Shown piece by piece: positions 19,725 to 28,054 of a stretch of DNA of 64,000 nucleotides; positions within the stretch are counted from its first letter, which is position 1; every line of letters begins with the position of its first letter. A program made the translations under genes and the position numbers. The notes under the pieces are model-generated. The model saw nothing but the letters and a program-made list of their open reading frames with translations. It did no database searches and was not told where the DNA came from. This DNA comes from Methylomarinum sp. Ch1-1 (GTDB taxonomy: Bacteria; Pseudomonadota; Gammaproteobacteria; Methylococcales; Methylomonadaceae), in NCBI RefSeq assembly GCF_030717995.2, contig NZ_CP157743.1, forward strand, positions 2,940,501 through 3,004,500, in the 5' to 3' direction.

Positions 19725-20507
19725 TTATTGACTCGGCTCCATAGTCATTCCTTCGCTTTCGTTGCTCTCAATCGGTTCCAGCAAGTCGTCTTCAGGTATA
19801 TTTCCATCATTAACCAGGTATTCTCTGTGTTGCTGATAAGAATTCCGGATGAAGGCATAACGGTCTATCGCGGCTTCGTCGACGATTTTTTCGGTGGTCA
19901 TCAGACCGGCTCGGCGATCAGTGACGTCCAATAGATCGGAGGCGGTGCCGGCGACATTCGCGGCGACGCCGCCGAAGACGGTATAGTTGACGGGATCCAT
20001 CGCGGCGTCGCCGATCAGGCCACCGACGCCTCTAGGCGAACTGGGTCCCCAAAAGGGAATGACCAAATAGGGGCCGGACGATACGCCCCAAACGCCCAGG
20101 GTTTGCTCGAAGTCTTCATTGTGCTTGGGCAGGCCGATGTCGGTCGCGACATCGATGAAGCCGGCGACGCCGACCGTGGTGTTCAGCAGAAAACGACCCA
20201 TGTCCATGCCCGCCTGTTGCACTTTCCATTGCAACGCATCGTTGAGGGTGACGCCGATATCATCGATGTTACTGAAGAAATTACTGATGCCCCGGTCGAC
20301 AGGCTCCGGGGTGGCGACCAGATAGCCTTTCGCCAATGGTTTCATAATGTTCTCGTCGAAGTCGTCATTGAACTGTTGCGCGCCGCGGTTCCAGCTTTCC
20401 CATGGATCATCCGGATTTTCCACCGGGACCGAGACACAGCCACTCGATGAAGCCAGCAACACTGCACTGACGATAAATACATTTCTGTTTCGTATGGACT
20501 TGCCCAT
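19725..20507 (-). CDS. mlaA: MlaA (VacJ) outer-membrane lipoprotein
   Basis: The 260-residue lipoprotein has a signal ending LLASSSGC. The body has the VacJ/MlaA motifs DPWESWNRGAQQFND, LLNTTVGVAGFIDVA, FEQTLGVWGVSSGPYLVIPFWGPSSPRG and the amphipathic helix region that forms a donut-shaped channel removing mislocalised phospholipid from the outer leaflet. It faces the MCE operon tail to tail (144-base gap), so it is separately transcribed but probably works with the same machinery. An AGGAG site precedes the ATG. The acidic C-terminal tail (ESNESEGMTMEPSQ) looks disordered. Confidence 0.92.
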   Translation of the reverse strand: MGKSIRNRNVFIVSAVLLASSSGCVSVPVENPDDPWESWNRGAQQFNDDFDENIMKPLAKGYLVATPEPVDRGISNFFSNIDDIGVTLNDALQWKVQQAGMDMGRFLLNTTVGVAGFIDVATDIGLPKHNEDFEQTLGVWGVSSGPYLVIPFWGPSSPRGVGGLIGDAAMDPVNYTVFGGVAANVAGTASDLLDVTDRRAGLMTTEKIVDEAAIDRYAFIRNSYQQHREYLVNDGNIPEDDLLEPIESNESEGMTMEPSQ

Positions 20508-20986
20508 AGCGCGCTCCTGAATGGATTGTTATCGTTTAATAATGAGTCGTAATGAAATGGTTTTACTTACAGTGAATAGCCATGTTCGGGTTGTTAGACA
20601 GGTAGACCTCCATCATGCCGGACCTATTCGCGCTGCGAAAGAAGAATAGGGGAGAGCGATCTGAATGGTAAGAAACGCAAAGGCTTGAGCAGTTCCGTAA
20701 AAAATTTATTTCGACGTCAATAAGCGTTGGCGAGGAGAATTGCCGGTCACGCATTTTTTAGTCGCGATCATCAGGAAATCCGTCACTTGAGGATTATAGA
20801 AGAGCAGGAATTGGTCGATTGGCTGGCAAAACAAACGGATCTATAATCTAGTGCTCAGTCATTTTATATATGACGGGTACTCGGCAGGCGCCAGATATTC
20901 CCGGTTTGAGCATTTGTGCTGTGTTTAGGGCATGGGGGGAGAGCCGCGTTGAGTAACTTCATGCTACCCGACGCGGCGCCGGTTGT
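20508..20986. other. Intergenic region without supported gene
   Basis: This 479-base gap separates two minus-strand genes. A 63-codon minus-strand frame at 20563-20754 lacks homology or a ribosome site and is not called. The right part carries copy C of the 44-bp repeat (20891-20934). Sequence around 20944-20980 (GCCGCG...CGCGGC) is GC-rich and may fold downstream of the His-rich gene. Confidence 0.5.
20891..20934 (-). repeat. ~44-bp interspersed repeat, copy C
   Basis: On the minus strand this reads CATGCCCTAAACACAGC, then AATGCTCAAAC and GGGAATATCTGG. It matches copy A (2901-2943) at nearly all positions, in opposite orientation. Confidence 0.55.
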
Positions 20987-21277
20987 TTAGCGATAAAAGC
21001 GTTTTCCGTAATAAAATCGATAACCAGGATAACGATTGCCATAATAAAATCGCCTACGGCCGTAGTGGTGGCCGCCATGAAAATGATTCCGGCGATGACC
21101 ATGGCGATAATTTAACGGCAATCCATATCTGGGTTTGACATGTCGACGGCCATAACCTGTATGGGGATGATGCCGGCCGTGGCTAAAATGGTGGCCTCCG
21201 AAGCGCCTGGCTTCCGCTTCTTGTGAGCCTACAAAGGAAAAACTTAATAATACCAGGGTCAACAGAATAGTTTTCAT
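20987..21277 (-). CDS. Small secreted His/Arg/Tyr-rich protein
   Basis: The 96-residue protein starts with a signal peptide (MKTILLTLVLLSFSFVGSQEAEA). The mature part is a low-complexity run of His, Arg, Gly and Tyr (GGHHFSHGRHHPHTGYGRRH, YYGNRYPGYRFYYGKRFYR). The ATG at 21277 follows GGAGGCGATC. Such peptides may bind metal or nucleic acid in the periplasm; I do not recognise a family. It lies immediately before an IS insertion (left end at 21354), which may have separated it from its promoter. Confidence 0.65.
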   Translation of the reverse strand: MKTILLTLVLLSFSFVGSQEAEARRFGGHHFSHGRHHPHTGYGRRHVKPRYGLPLNYRHGHRRNHFHGGHHYGRRRFYYGNRYPGYRFYYGKRFYR

Positions 21278-21353
21278 GATCGCCTCCGTTTTTCGGATGA
21301 TCACTTATTTCGAGTACGCATTTTCATGGCTTAACAAAATCTAGTGACCATGC

Positions 21354-22764
21354 CAGCAATTCCCAATTTAAAACCTTACGTTTTCCTGGGTATTAGATTT
21401 TCACCATATAGCATGAACCGCATCAGATGCTGCCAATTATCAAAAGGCATGAACTGAAGCAAGGTTCGGAATTGTTCGAAGAAAGTGCGCCTGGAGGGCG
21501 CCGCATGGCGGACGGCCCGGTAAGCCTCGTCCAACCATTCAAGCGCGGTATGAGCGAGGAAAGCCAATAAGTTAAGGGTCGCCAAGAAGTTGGACAAATG
21601 CTGCTTGCCGTGGGCAAAGTTATGCTCGAAATGATAGCCGTGATTCTTGAGAACATTGTTGTTTTCGTTCTCTATTTTCCAGCGCGCGCGGCCTGCAGCG
21701 ACCATGTCGATCACATTGTGTTCGTCGAGGGTGTGTGATGTCGCCCAGGCATTACGGTAGACCACTTCTTGTTTGGCATTGAGGATCGTCACTTCGCACC
21801 AATTGACCATTAACGCATCGTCGCTGTTGCGGAGCGGGACTTGATTGAGGTAACGGTAGCGTTCGGTCAGGCGTTGTTTGCCGTTCCAACGGCTTTTTTC
21901 GAGCGTTTGGACCTCGCCGGTCCGGGTAAAATCGTCGAGCCATTCGTACAATAACGCATGGGAATCAGGCTTGCAGACGAACAGAAAATCCAGGTGCTGC
22001 GCACGCACGGCCTCACAAAACGGCTGGTGACAATACAAATCATCGCCCAGCACGGTGATGCCTCGAGGAGCGTAATGAGCACCCCACGTGGTGAGCCAGC
22101 GCTTGGCCGCCGCCAATTCGCAGTCTTGTTTGTCGACGCCGTCTTGGACGCGAACAAATTCCGGCGGCAAAGGCACCACGCGGCTTTGCCCGGGGGCGAC
22201 AATCACCGGTGTCACGACGGTGTGACGGTATAAGGTTTGGCCGTTTTTCAGCGTTTGTTGAGTACAGCACGGACAGGAAATCTTTTCCGAGCTGAAGGAA
22301 TCGGTGCCGTCCATCGCCACCAACAAGGTGCCGCCAACACTCATGAACGGCTTCAGACAACCCTGCGTGTAAAGCTGGTCACCCACCTCGGCCAACACCG
22401 GATAGAGTGTTTCCGGTGCAATCGGATCCAGCAGGTTGCCGATTTGGCTGGTCGAAGGAATTTGATGGACACCAAAAATTGATTGCGCATTATTTCGATT
22501 GTGAAGCTTTTGCATTCGCTGCTGATAGTCCAGAAAAGACGGGCTTTGCGTAAAGAAGACCGAGAAGGCGCTCAGGGCGGCATCTTCCACCGCATATTTC
22601 CGATTGTTGCCGGGTTTGCGGTGGTCAGGCAGGTTTTCGAAGGTAGTGCGAATCTGGTTAATTATTTCCAAGTCCATTTGAATTGACCTATGGGATTATG
22701 GGGGGTGATTTACAGGTTTAAAATTGCCACTATTTTACCAGGGTTTTAAATTGGGAATTGCTGT
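21354..22764. mobile_element. Complete IS4-superfamily insertion sequence with 9-bp target duplication
   Basis: Identical 22-base terminal inverted repeats occupy 21354-21375 and 22743-22764, starting CAGCAATTCCCAATTTAAAA. The 9-bp direct repeat TGACCATGC flanks both sides (21345-21353 and 22765-22773), so the 1411-bp boundaries are precise. It encodes one transposase. The perfect ends and target duplication suggest a recent insertion. The target was directly beside copy B of the 44-bp repeat. Confidence 0.93.
21376..22677 (-). CDS. DDE transposase of the IS at 21354-22764
   Basis: The 433-residue transposase has DDE residues in MDGTDSF (near 118), VLGDDLYCHQPF (near 215) and ARWKIENENNNVLK (near 337), a YREK-like block lacking the Tyr. 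A CPCC...-type Cys cluster (SCPCCTQQT) lies between the first and second acidic residues. The frame is intact and fills the element, so it could be active. It belongs to the IS4 superfamily; I cannot fix the subgroup. Confidence 0.85.
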   Translation of the reverse strand: MDLEIINQIRTTFENLPDHRKPGNNRKYAVEDAALSAFSVFFTQSPSFLDYQQRMQKLHNRNNAQSIFGVHQIPSTSQIGNLLDPIAPETLYPVLAEVGDQLYTQGCLKPFMSVGGTLLVAMDGTDSFSSEKISCPCCTQQTLKNGQTLYRHTVVTPVIVAPGQSRVVPLPPEFVRVQDGVDKQDCELAAAKRWLTTWGAHYAPRGITVLGDDLYCHQPFCEAVRAQHLDFLFVCKPDSHALLYEWLDDFTRTGEVQTLEKSRWNGKQRLTERYRYLNQVPLRNSDDALMVNWCEVTILNAKQEVVYRNAWATSHTLDEHNVIDMVAAGRARWKIENENNNVLKNHGYHFEHNFAHGKQHLSNFLATLNLLAFLAHTALEWLDEAYRAVRHAAPSRRTFFEQFRTLLQFMPFDNWQHLMRFMLYGENLIPRKT

Positions 22765-22768
22765 GACC

Positions 22769-22820
22769 ATGCCCTAAACCCCGCAATAATACTCAAACAG
22801 TCCATATATGGGAATTGCTG
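22769..22820 (+). repeat. ~44-bp interspersed repeat, copy B
   Basis: It begins CATGCCCTAAAC, continues CTCAAAC and ends TGGGAATTGCTG, like copy A but with a few inserted bases. It directly abuts the IS target duplication on its left and the MITE target site on its right. Confidence 0.5.
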
Positions 22821-22822
22821 AA

Positions 22823-22993
22823 ACGGGGTAGTCGGTTAGCTCCTCTACCTACTACATGTTGTGGTGCAACCAATCATAGCCATGGGCAATTTCAGAGTCG
22901 ATTACTGGACCTGTAACAACCGCTTGCTCGAGCAATCGTCAAATTGTTCCACCACTATATATTGTACTAAGAGGAGCTAACTGACTACCCCCT
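22823..22993. mobile_element. 171-bp MITE with 24-bp inverted ends and 8-bp target duplication
   Basis: The ends 22823-22846 and 22970-22993 are inverted repeats with two mismatches (core GGGGTAGTC...GTTAGCTCCTCT). The 8-bp sequence TTGCTGAA flanks both sides (22815-22822 and 22994-23001), proving insertion. There is no coding capacity, so it must be mobilised by a transposase elsewhere. It lies at the 3' end of the slp pseudogene and supplies its last codons and stop. Confidence 0.85.
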
Positions 22994-23526
22994 TTGCTGA
23001 ATATCTCCTGACCGGTGGACGATGACATCCCGCGTAATGATAACCGCCATACAAGGGATAATAGCCACAATAACCGTAATGGCGATACTCATGTTGTTGC
23101 GGCCAAAGATGAATTTGCCGTGACTCGATAACAGGTAATTTAAGGGTTTTGTGACCGCCTTTGTTCTCGCTCAGCTCGCTGAGCTGAGCGTTCCTGTCAC
23201 CGTCAGTTCGCGCCCTTTCGTATAAACGGCGGGTCGAGAAACTTTTCGCTTTTGATGATGAAACGGCCATTCGATGGATCGTCCGTTTCTGGACGGCCAT
23301 TAGACTGTAACGGGTAATGGAGAGTTTGTATTGTTGTAAAAGATTCGTCATTGATCACCTCCAGTACGGTTCCTCCCCAACGCACCGATTTACCCTGATG
23401 CGCCGAGAAATCTTCTTGAACTTCCGGCAGACGAACATCAGGGCTTGGCGCATGCCGAATCTGCTCGGGTATTGTCGAGCAGGCGCTCGCCATCAAAGTA
23501 AGCGCCAATATTGCGGGTCTGAACAT
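22977..23526 (-). pseudogene. slp: Slp-family outer-membrane lipoprotein, frameshifted
   Basis: The start at 23526 (GGAGG upstream) begins a lipoprotein signal with lipobox MASAC and an Slp domain (VRLPEVQEDFSAHQGKSVRWGG, RFIIKSEKFLDP). The frame stops at 23203. The Slp continuation GRELTVTGTLS lies in a second frame, and GGHKTLKLPVIESRQIHLWP plus the Tyr-rich tail in a third. One base appears to be missing from a G run near 23210. A ~14-base duplication creates the palindromic GCTCAGCTCAGCGAGCTGAGC. The tail ends inside the MITE. Two independent lesions make a functional product unlikely. Confidence 0.82.
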
Positions 23527-23660
23527 AATAACCTCCAGCAAGTGATAAAATGTTCACTTAGGTTTCTTGTTAATTCAGGGGCCTAAAGAGCTGTCTCTTT
23601 AGGATTCCATACCCATCAGTCGGCTTGGAAAACGAAAACTTACAGACCCTTTCACTGACT

Positions 23661-25241
23661 TTAATAACGATTGGAATTGGCCAAACGCATATCTTCGCGG
23701 TAAGCATCGGATAGATCATCGCTCAACAAACAACCCTCGATCAGGCTGGGATAGATATCTGCGTAGCGCTTTATTTCGGTCGCGCTGACCCGGCGAAAAA
23801 TATGACTACGGTTCAATTCCTGGGTATGCCGAAGGCCGGCCGCTGCGATGATTTCCGCCGCGCTGATGACCGTTTCGCGTTGAAAATTAGCCACCCGCCG
23901 TTTTTTATCGGTTACTACCAGGCCCTTCATGAGCGCTTTGTTTTGCGTAGCGATGCCGGTCGGGCAGGTGTCTTTGTTGCATTGCAACGATTGAATGCAG
24001 CCTAACGCGAGCATCATGCCGCGGGCGCTGTTGCACAGATCCGCACCCAGCGCCAAACGTTTGACCAGATGAAAGCCGGTGAATACCTTGCCGGAGGCGA
24101 TGATCTTGATCTCCGGTTTTAGACCGAAACCAACCAGGCAATCGCTGACGAAGGCCAATGCGTCGAGTAACGGCATGCCAACGGAATTGGTGTATTCCAG
24201 CGGAGCTGCACCGGTGCCGCCTTCGCCGCCATCCACGGTTATGAAATCCGGGGTGATGCCGGTTTCCAACATGGCCTTGCATAAAGCAATGAATTCGCTA
24301 CGCCGGCCGATGCTGAGCTTGAAGCCTACCGGTTTGCCGTCGGACAGATCACGCAGTTTCCGGATAAATGCCATCAATTCCAATGGCGAGGAAAAGGCCG
24401 AATGAACGGCAGGAGAATTGACCTGTTTATAGGCTTCGACGCCTCTGATCGCCGCAATTTCCGGGGTGTTTTTGCAGGCCGGCAGGACGCCGCCGTGGCC
24501 GGGTTTGGCGCCCTGGGAAAGTTTGATTTCGATCATTTTAACCTGCGGATGCGCTGCTTTTTCGGCAAACAGACTTTCATCGAATAGCCCGAGCGCATTG
24601 CGGCAGCCGAAATAGGCGGTGCCGATTTGCCAAATCAAATCGCCGCCGGGTTGCAGATGGTGGTCGCTGAGTCCGCCTTCGCCGGTATTATGGGCAAAAT
24701 CGCCCAAGGCGGCGCCGCCGTTAAGCGCCATGATGGCGTTGCGGCTGAGCGCACCGAAGCTCATTGCTGAAATGTTCAGGATGCTGGCGGAATAGGGCTG
24801 TTTACAGAACCGACCGCCCACGGTTACCCGTAAATCCTTCTCGATCTCGGCTAGGTTCTGCGCCGCCAGGGAATGTCCGATCCATTCGTAGCCGACCCGA
24901 TAGACATCGAATTTGGTGCCGTAGGGAACGGTGTCCAGTTCGCATTTAGCCCTTTGGTAGACCACCGAACGGAATACCCGGTTGATCGGCGCACCTTCGG
25001 TGTCCGGTTCGATGAAGTATTGTTGAACCATAGGCCTTAGGCTTTCCATCATTCGGCGCGCCCGACCGATTACCGGATAATTCCTGAGCAGGGAATGCCT
25101 TCGTTGCAACATGTCATACAGCCCTAAGAATACAACCGGCAATACGATGGCCAGAGTCCACAATAGCGATCGCCAATAGTATGAGAACAGCGCAATAGCT
25201 AATAAAAGGCAGAGGCTGACAAAAATAAATTGAAGGCGCAT
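23661..25241 (-). CDS. Membrane-anchored FMN-binding glutamate-synthase-like protein
   Basis: The 526-residue protein has two N-terminal membrane helices (residues ~1-45). A glutamate synthase large-subunit-like TIM barrel follows, with NISAMSFGALSRNAIMALN, NTGEGGLS, KLSQGAKPGHGGVLP, TVDGGEGGTGAAPLE and CNSARGMMLALGCIQSLQCNKDTCPTGIATQ. The Cys cluster is where GltB binds its 3Fe-4S centre. No glutaminase domain is present. The start MRLQFIFV is preferred (AAGGA upstream). Such stand-alone proteins are of unsettled function. A decayed fragment of a paralog lies at 43762-44030. Confidence 0.88.
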   Translation of the reverse strand: MRLQFIFVSLCLLLAIALFSYYWRSLLWTLAIVLPVVFLGLYDMLQRRHSLLRNYPVIGRARRMMESLRPMVQQYFIEPDTEGAPINRVFRSVVYQRAKCELDTVPYGTKFDVYRVGYEWIGHSLAAQNLAEIEKDLRVTVGGRFCKQPYSASILNISAMSFGALSRNAIMALNGGAALGDFAHNTGEGGLSDHHLQPGGDLIWQIGTAYFGCRNALGLFDESLFAEKAAHPQVKMIEIKLSQGAKPGHGGVLPACKNTPEIAAIRGVEAYKQVNSPAVHSAFSSPLELMAFIRKLRDLSDGKPVGFKLSIGRRSEFIALCKAMLETGITPDFITVDGGEGGTGAAPLEYTNSVGMPLLDALAFVSDCLVGFGLKPEIKIIASGKVFTGFHLVKRLALGADLCNSARGMMLALGCIQSLQCNKDTCPTGIATQNKALMKGLVVTDKKRRVANFQRETVISAAEIIAAAGLRHTQELNRSHIFRRVSATEIKRYADIYPSLIEGCLLSDDLSDAYREDMRLANSNRY

Positions 25242-25446
25242 GAGGTTATATCCTTTTCTTTGGAGATGTTGAATGAAAATCAAAAGATCTTAAAGATCTT
25301 GATGAATATTAAGCTGTCGCGCTCAAAGGAAGATCCTTACAACCAACATTCAGGGCGCTTTTTTTTAGCCGCCTGTAAGGATTGCGTATCGAATACGACC
25401 AACGTGTAAATTTAAAAAACGTGTAAATTTAAAAATGGAGCGAATC

Positions 25447-26184
25447 ATGTCGTTGAGAGCATTATTTTTTATTATCGTAGTCGCGCTGGCGATTCAACCC
25501 GTTGCCGCCGAAGAACCGGACTGGAATGATTACCGTAGTGTGTTGAAGCATGTGAAACCGGGTCTGAAAAATGGCGTGAAATTGATGCAGGTCGATTATG
25601 CCGCACTGAACAGCGACGGCAGTCTGGAAAAGGCCTATCGAAATCTATCCGCATTCGATATTAACCACCTAGCTAGCAAGGAAGAGCGGTTGGCGTTTTA
25701 TATCAACGCGTACAATATATTGGCGTTGAAGATGGTCGCCGACCATTGGCCGACCGACAGCATCAAGGATGCCGGCAGTTTTTTCAGTCCGGTCTGGAAT
25801 AAACCCGCCGGTCAACTGGGCGGCAAAACGGTGACGCTGGGGGAAGTTGAACATGAGATCTTGCGCAAGATGGGGGAACCGCGTATCCACATGGCCATTG
25901 TTTGCGCCTCGGTCAGTTGTCCCGACCTCAGAGCCGAACCTTATACGGCCGTTCGTTTAAACGAACAATTGGACGAGCAGACCCGTCAATTTCTGGATAA
26001 TTCGGGAAAGGGTCTGAGGATAGCGGGGAAGGTCATCCAAGTATCGAAGATTTTCGACTGGTTCGAAGAGGATTTCGAGGCCTATGGTGGCGTAGCGTCT
26101 TTTATCAAGCGTTATCGTCCCGGATTGCCGGATTTGAGGATCAAGACGAACATTCCTTACGACTGGTCGGTTAATGGATCATAA
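25447..26184 (+). CDS. Secreted DUF547 protein
   Basis: The 245-residue protein has a signal peptide (ALFFIIVVALAIQPVAA-E). Its DUF547 domain shows the conserved blocks LAFYINAYNILALKMVADHWP, SVW-type FFSPVWNK, LGEVEHEILR, AIVCASVSCPDLRAEPY and FDWFEEDFE. The conserved Asn and Cys residues suggest a papain-like fold, but activity is unproven. The ATG at 25447 follows GGAGCG. It is probably single, on the opposite strand to the glutamate-synthase-like gene. Confidence 0.85.
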   Translation: MSLRALFFIIVVALAIQPVAAEEPDWNDYRSVLKHVKPGLKNGVKLMQVDYAALNSDGSLEKAYRNLSAFDINHLASKEERLAFYINAYNILALKMVADHWPTDSIKDAGSFFSPVWNKPAGQLGGKTVTLGEVEHEILRKMGEPRIHMAIVCASVSCPDLRAEPYTAVRLNEQLDEQTRQFLDNSGKGLRIAGKVIQVSKIFDWFEEDFEAYGGVASFIKRYRPGLPDLRIKTNIPYDWSVNGS

Positions 26185-26408
26185 TGTCAGGTCTGATTAA
26201 AGGGTGTAGAGTTTAAGCGTTTACATTTTAATCAAGCATCACGATAGAGATTGATTGTCAAACGAGACAATAAACGCCAGTAATTTGCGAATATAAGCTC
26301 CATTTAACCGATGATAGTCGGCTATAAATGTTGTCAATGCATGACCCGGGGCCTCATCTTGGATAAAATAGCGGTAACTTTTTCAATAATAACTATAAGG
26401 TTACCGAG

Positions 26409-26978
26409 ATGCCGCATAAAGGTTCCGCACCTGAACAATGGTTGGATAAATATGGAGATGTTTTGTACCGATTTAGCCTAGCCAGGGTGAGAGCCCCCGA
26501 TGTGGCCGAGGACCTGGTGCAAGAAACTTTGTTGGCTGCCTTGAAGGCGAAGGAAAATTATGCAGGTCAGGCTTCCGAGAGAACCTGGCTGATTGGCATA
26601 CTGAAACATAAAATCATGGATTATTTCCGTAAGGCGACCAAGGAACAAGCACAGGAATATGACGATGGTTTGGCCAATGATCCAGAGAATGATTTTTTCG
26701 ATGAGCAAGGCAATTGGAGTATTGATCTGGCTTCCTGGTCGAATCCGGATAAGGTATTGGAACAAGAGCAATTCATTCGAGTACTACAAGAATGCATTGA
26801 TAGATTACCGCCGCGATTGGCGCAATTGTTTATCCTGCGCGAAGTCGACGGAATGGAAAGCGAGGAGCTGAGGCAGACATTGTCTATTTCAACATTGAAT
26901 AATTTGTGGGTAATGATGTCGAGGATGCGTACGCAATTGCGGCATTGTCTTGACTTGAATTGGTTTGGTCAGAAATGA
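26409..26978 (+). CDS. ECF-type sigma-70 family RNA polymerase sigma factor
   Basis: The 189-residue protein has region 2 (YRFSLARVRAPDVAEDLVQETLLAALKA, with TWLIGILKHKIMDYFRK for -10 recognition) and region 4 (CIDRLPPRLAQLFILREVDGMESEELRQTLSISTLNNLWVMMSRMR in sequence). The acidic linker between them is unusually long. The stop overlaps the next start (ATGA), which encodes a zinc-finger anti-sigma-like protein. An upstream motif for autoregulation could not be identified. Confidence 0.92.
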   Translation: MPHKGSAPEQWLDKYGDVLYRFSLARVRAPDVAEDLVQETLLAALKAKENYAGQASERTWLIGILKHKIMDYFRKATKEQAQEYDDGLANDPENDFFDEQGNWSIDLASWSNPDKVLEQEQFIRVLQECIDRLPPRLAQLFILREVDGMESEELRQTLSISTLNNLWVMMSRMRTQLRHCLDLNWFGQK

Positions 26979-27265
26979 GAAGGGCCATGTTGACATGTAA
27001 ACAAGCGAGCCATTTGGCTTCGAAATCAATGGATACCAAATTGACCTGGCGTGAGCGTTTGGGACTTTCATTTCATATTGCGATGTGCGGTTTGTGCCGG
27101 CGCTATGTCAGAGATATGAAAAAACTGCGCTCACTCTTGCGTCGTAAGAGGCAAACGGGCGGCGTGTTACTACCGGAATCGGTAACGCTTTCGAAGCAAT
27201 CGAAAGCTCGTATCAAACAAGTGTTGGCCAAATCCATGGAGCATGAAGGTGATGATCGGGTTTAA
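26975..27265 (+). CDS. zf-HC2-type anti-sigma factor
   Basis: The 96-residue protein starts in an ATGA overlap with the sigma gene. It has the zinc-binding anti-sigma pattern CKQASHLASKSMD followed by LSFHIAMCGLCRRYV, giving a C...HxxxCxxC signature. No membrane helix follows, so it should be a soluble, redox- or metal-responsive inhibitor of the adjacent sigma factor, as for ZAS proteins. The basic C-terminal tail is without clear domain. Confidence 0.85.
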   Translation: MRRAMLTCKQASHLASKSMDTKLTWRERLGLSFHIAMCGLCRRYVRDMKKLRSLLRRKRQTGGVLLPESVTLSKQSKARIKQVLAKSMEHEGDDRV

Positions 27266-28054
27266 CTAAACAATAGCAGTGTCCCGTACCGTTTTAACGC
27301 ATCCGCTGAAAATCTTGGAAACGGAGCGCCAGCGAAGTGAAGATTTTTAGTCCCCGATAGGCGTAGGGCCGATTGTTTTGTCGGAATCGAAGCGAGAGCG
27401 GTGTGACTGGCATGGTAGTCAGCTAGCTGGTGAAAGTCCAGCCTTTGCCCTGTGAGAAGGGAAGAAGTAGGCGAAAGCAAGGGTGTCCAAAGAAACTCCC
27501 GGTAGCTACCCAACAGGGAAGCACGGTTACCGAGAGCCAATGCGGAATCTGAAAGAAGCTCTAGCCGAATCGGTCACCTAAACGAGAGTGAACCTTCGTA
27601 AGGCGGCAGCAAGAGGATGAGGTGCCCGCGTCCACCGAAGTCCGATATTCTCACCGTAACTTGCTGTTGTATTGAAGGTAGGTGGACCGAGATAAAGTTG
27701 ACTATCTTACCCAGTGAAGGGCCGTCGGCTTCGGGTCGGTGTAACTGCGACACCTTAAGCCCTAAGCGCAGCAGTAATGCTGACGTGATGAACCGAGGGT
27801 CTGCAGATGAAGCCGTAGTAATCGTAAAGTTCGATGCCGATGAGGTTATGGTGACATAGCTGAGGGAAAACATCGAACCAGTGACAGGAAGTTGGAGGTG
27901 AAGGGTGGAACACGTAGCGGCCATGGCCGTTGATTATAAACTGAGGGTCTGAGATCAGCCTGACAGGAGCAATCGACTATTCGCGTCGTAAACAGTGAAC
28001 GAATCGATTGCGCGAGATTGAAGAAAGGCCATTGCAAGAGAGAGAAAAAGTGAA

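Noticed and set aside
20563-20754. 63-codon minus-strand ORF in the mlaA upstream gap
   Set aside because: No ribosome site, no family, atypical composition.
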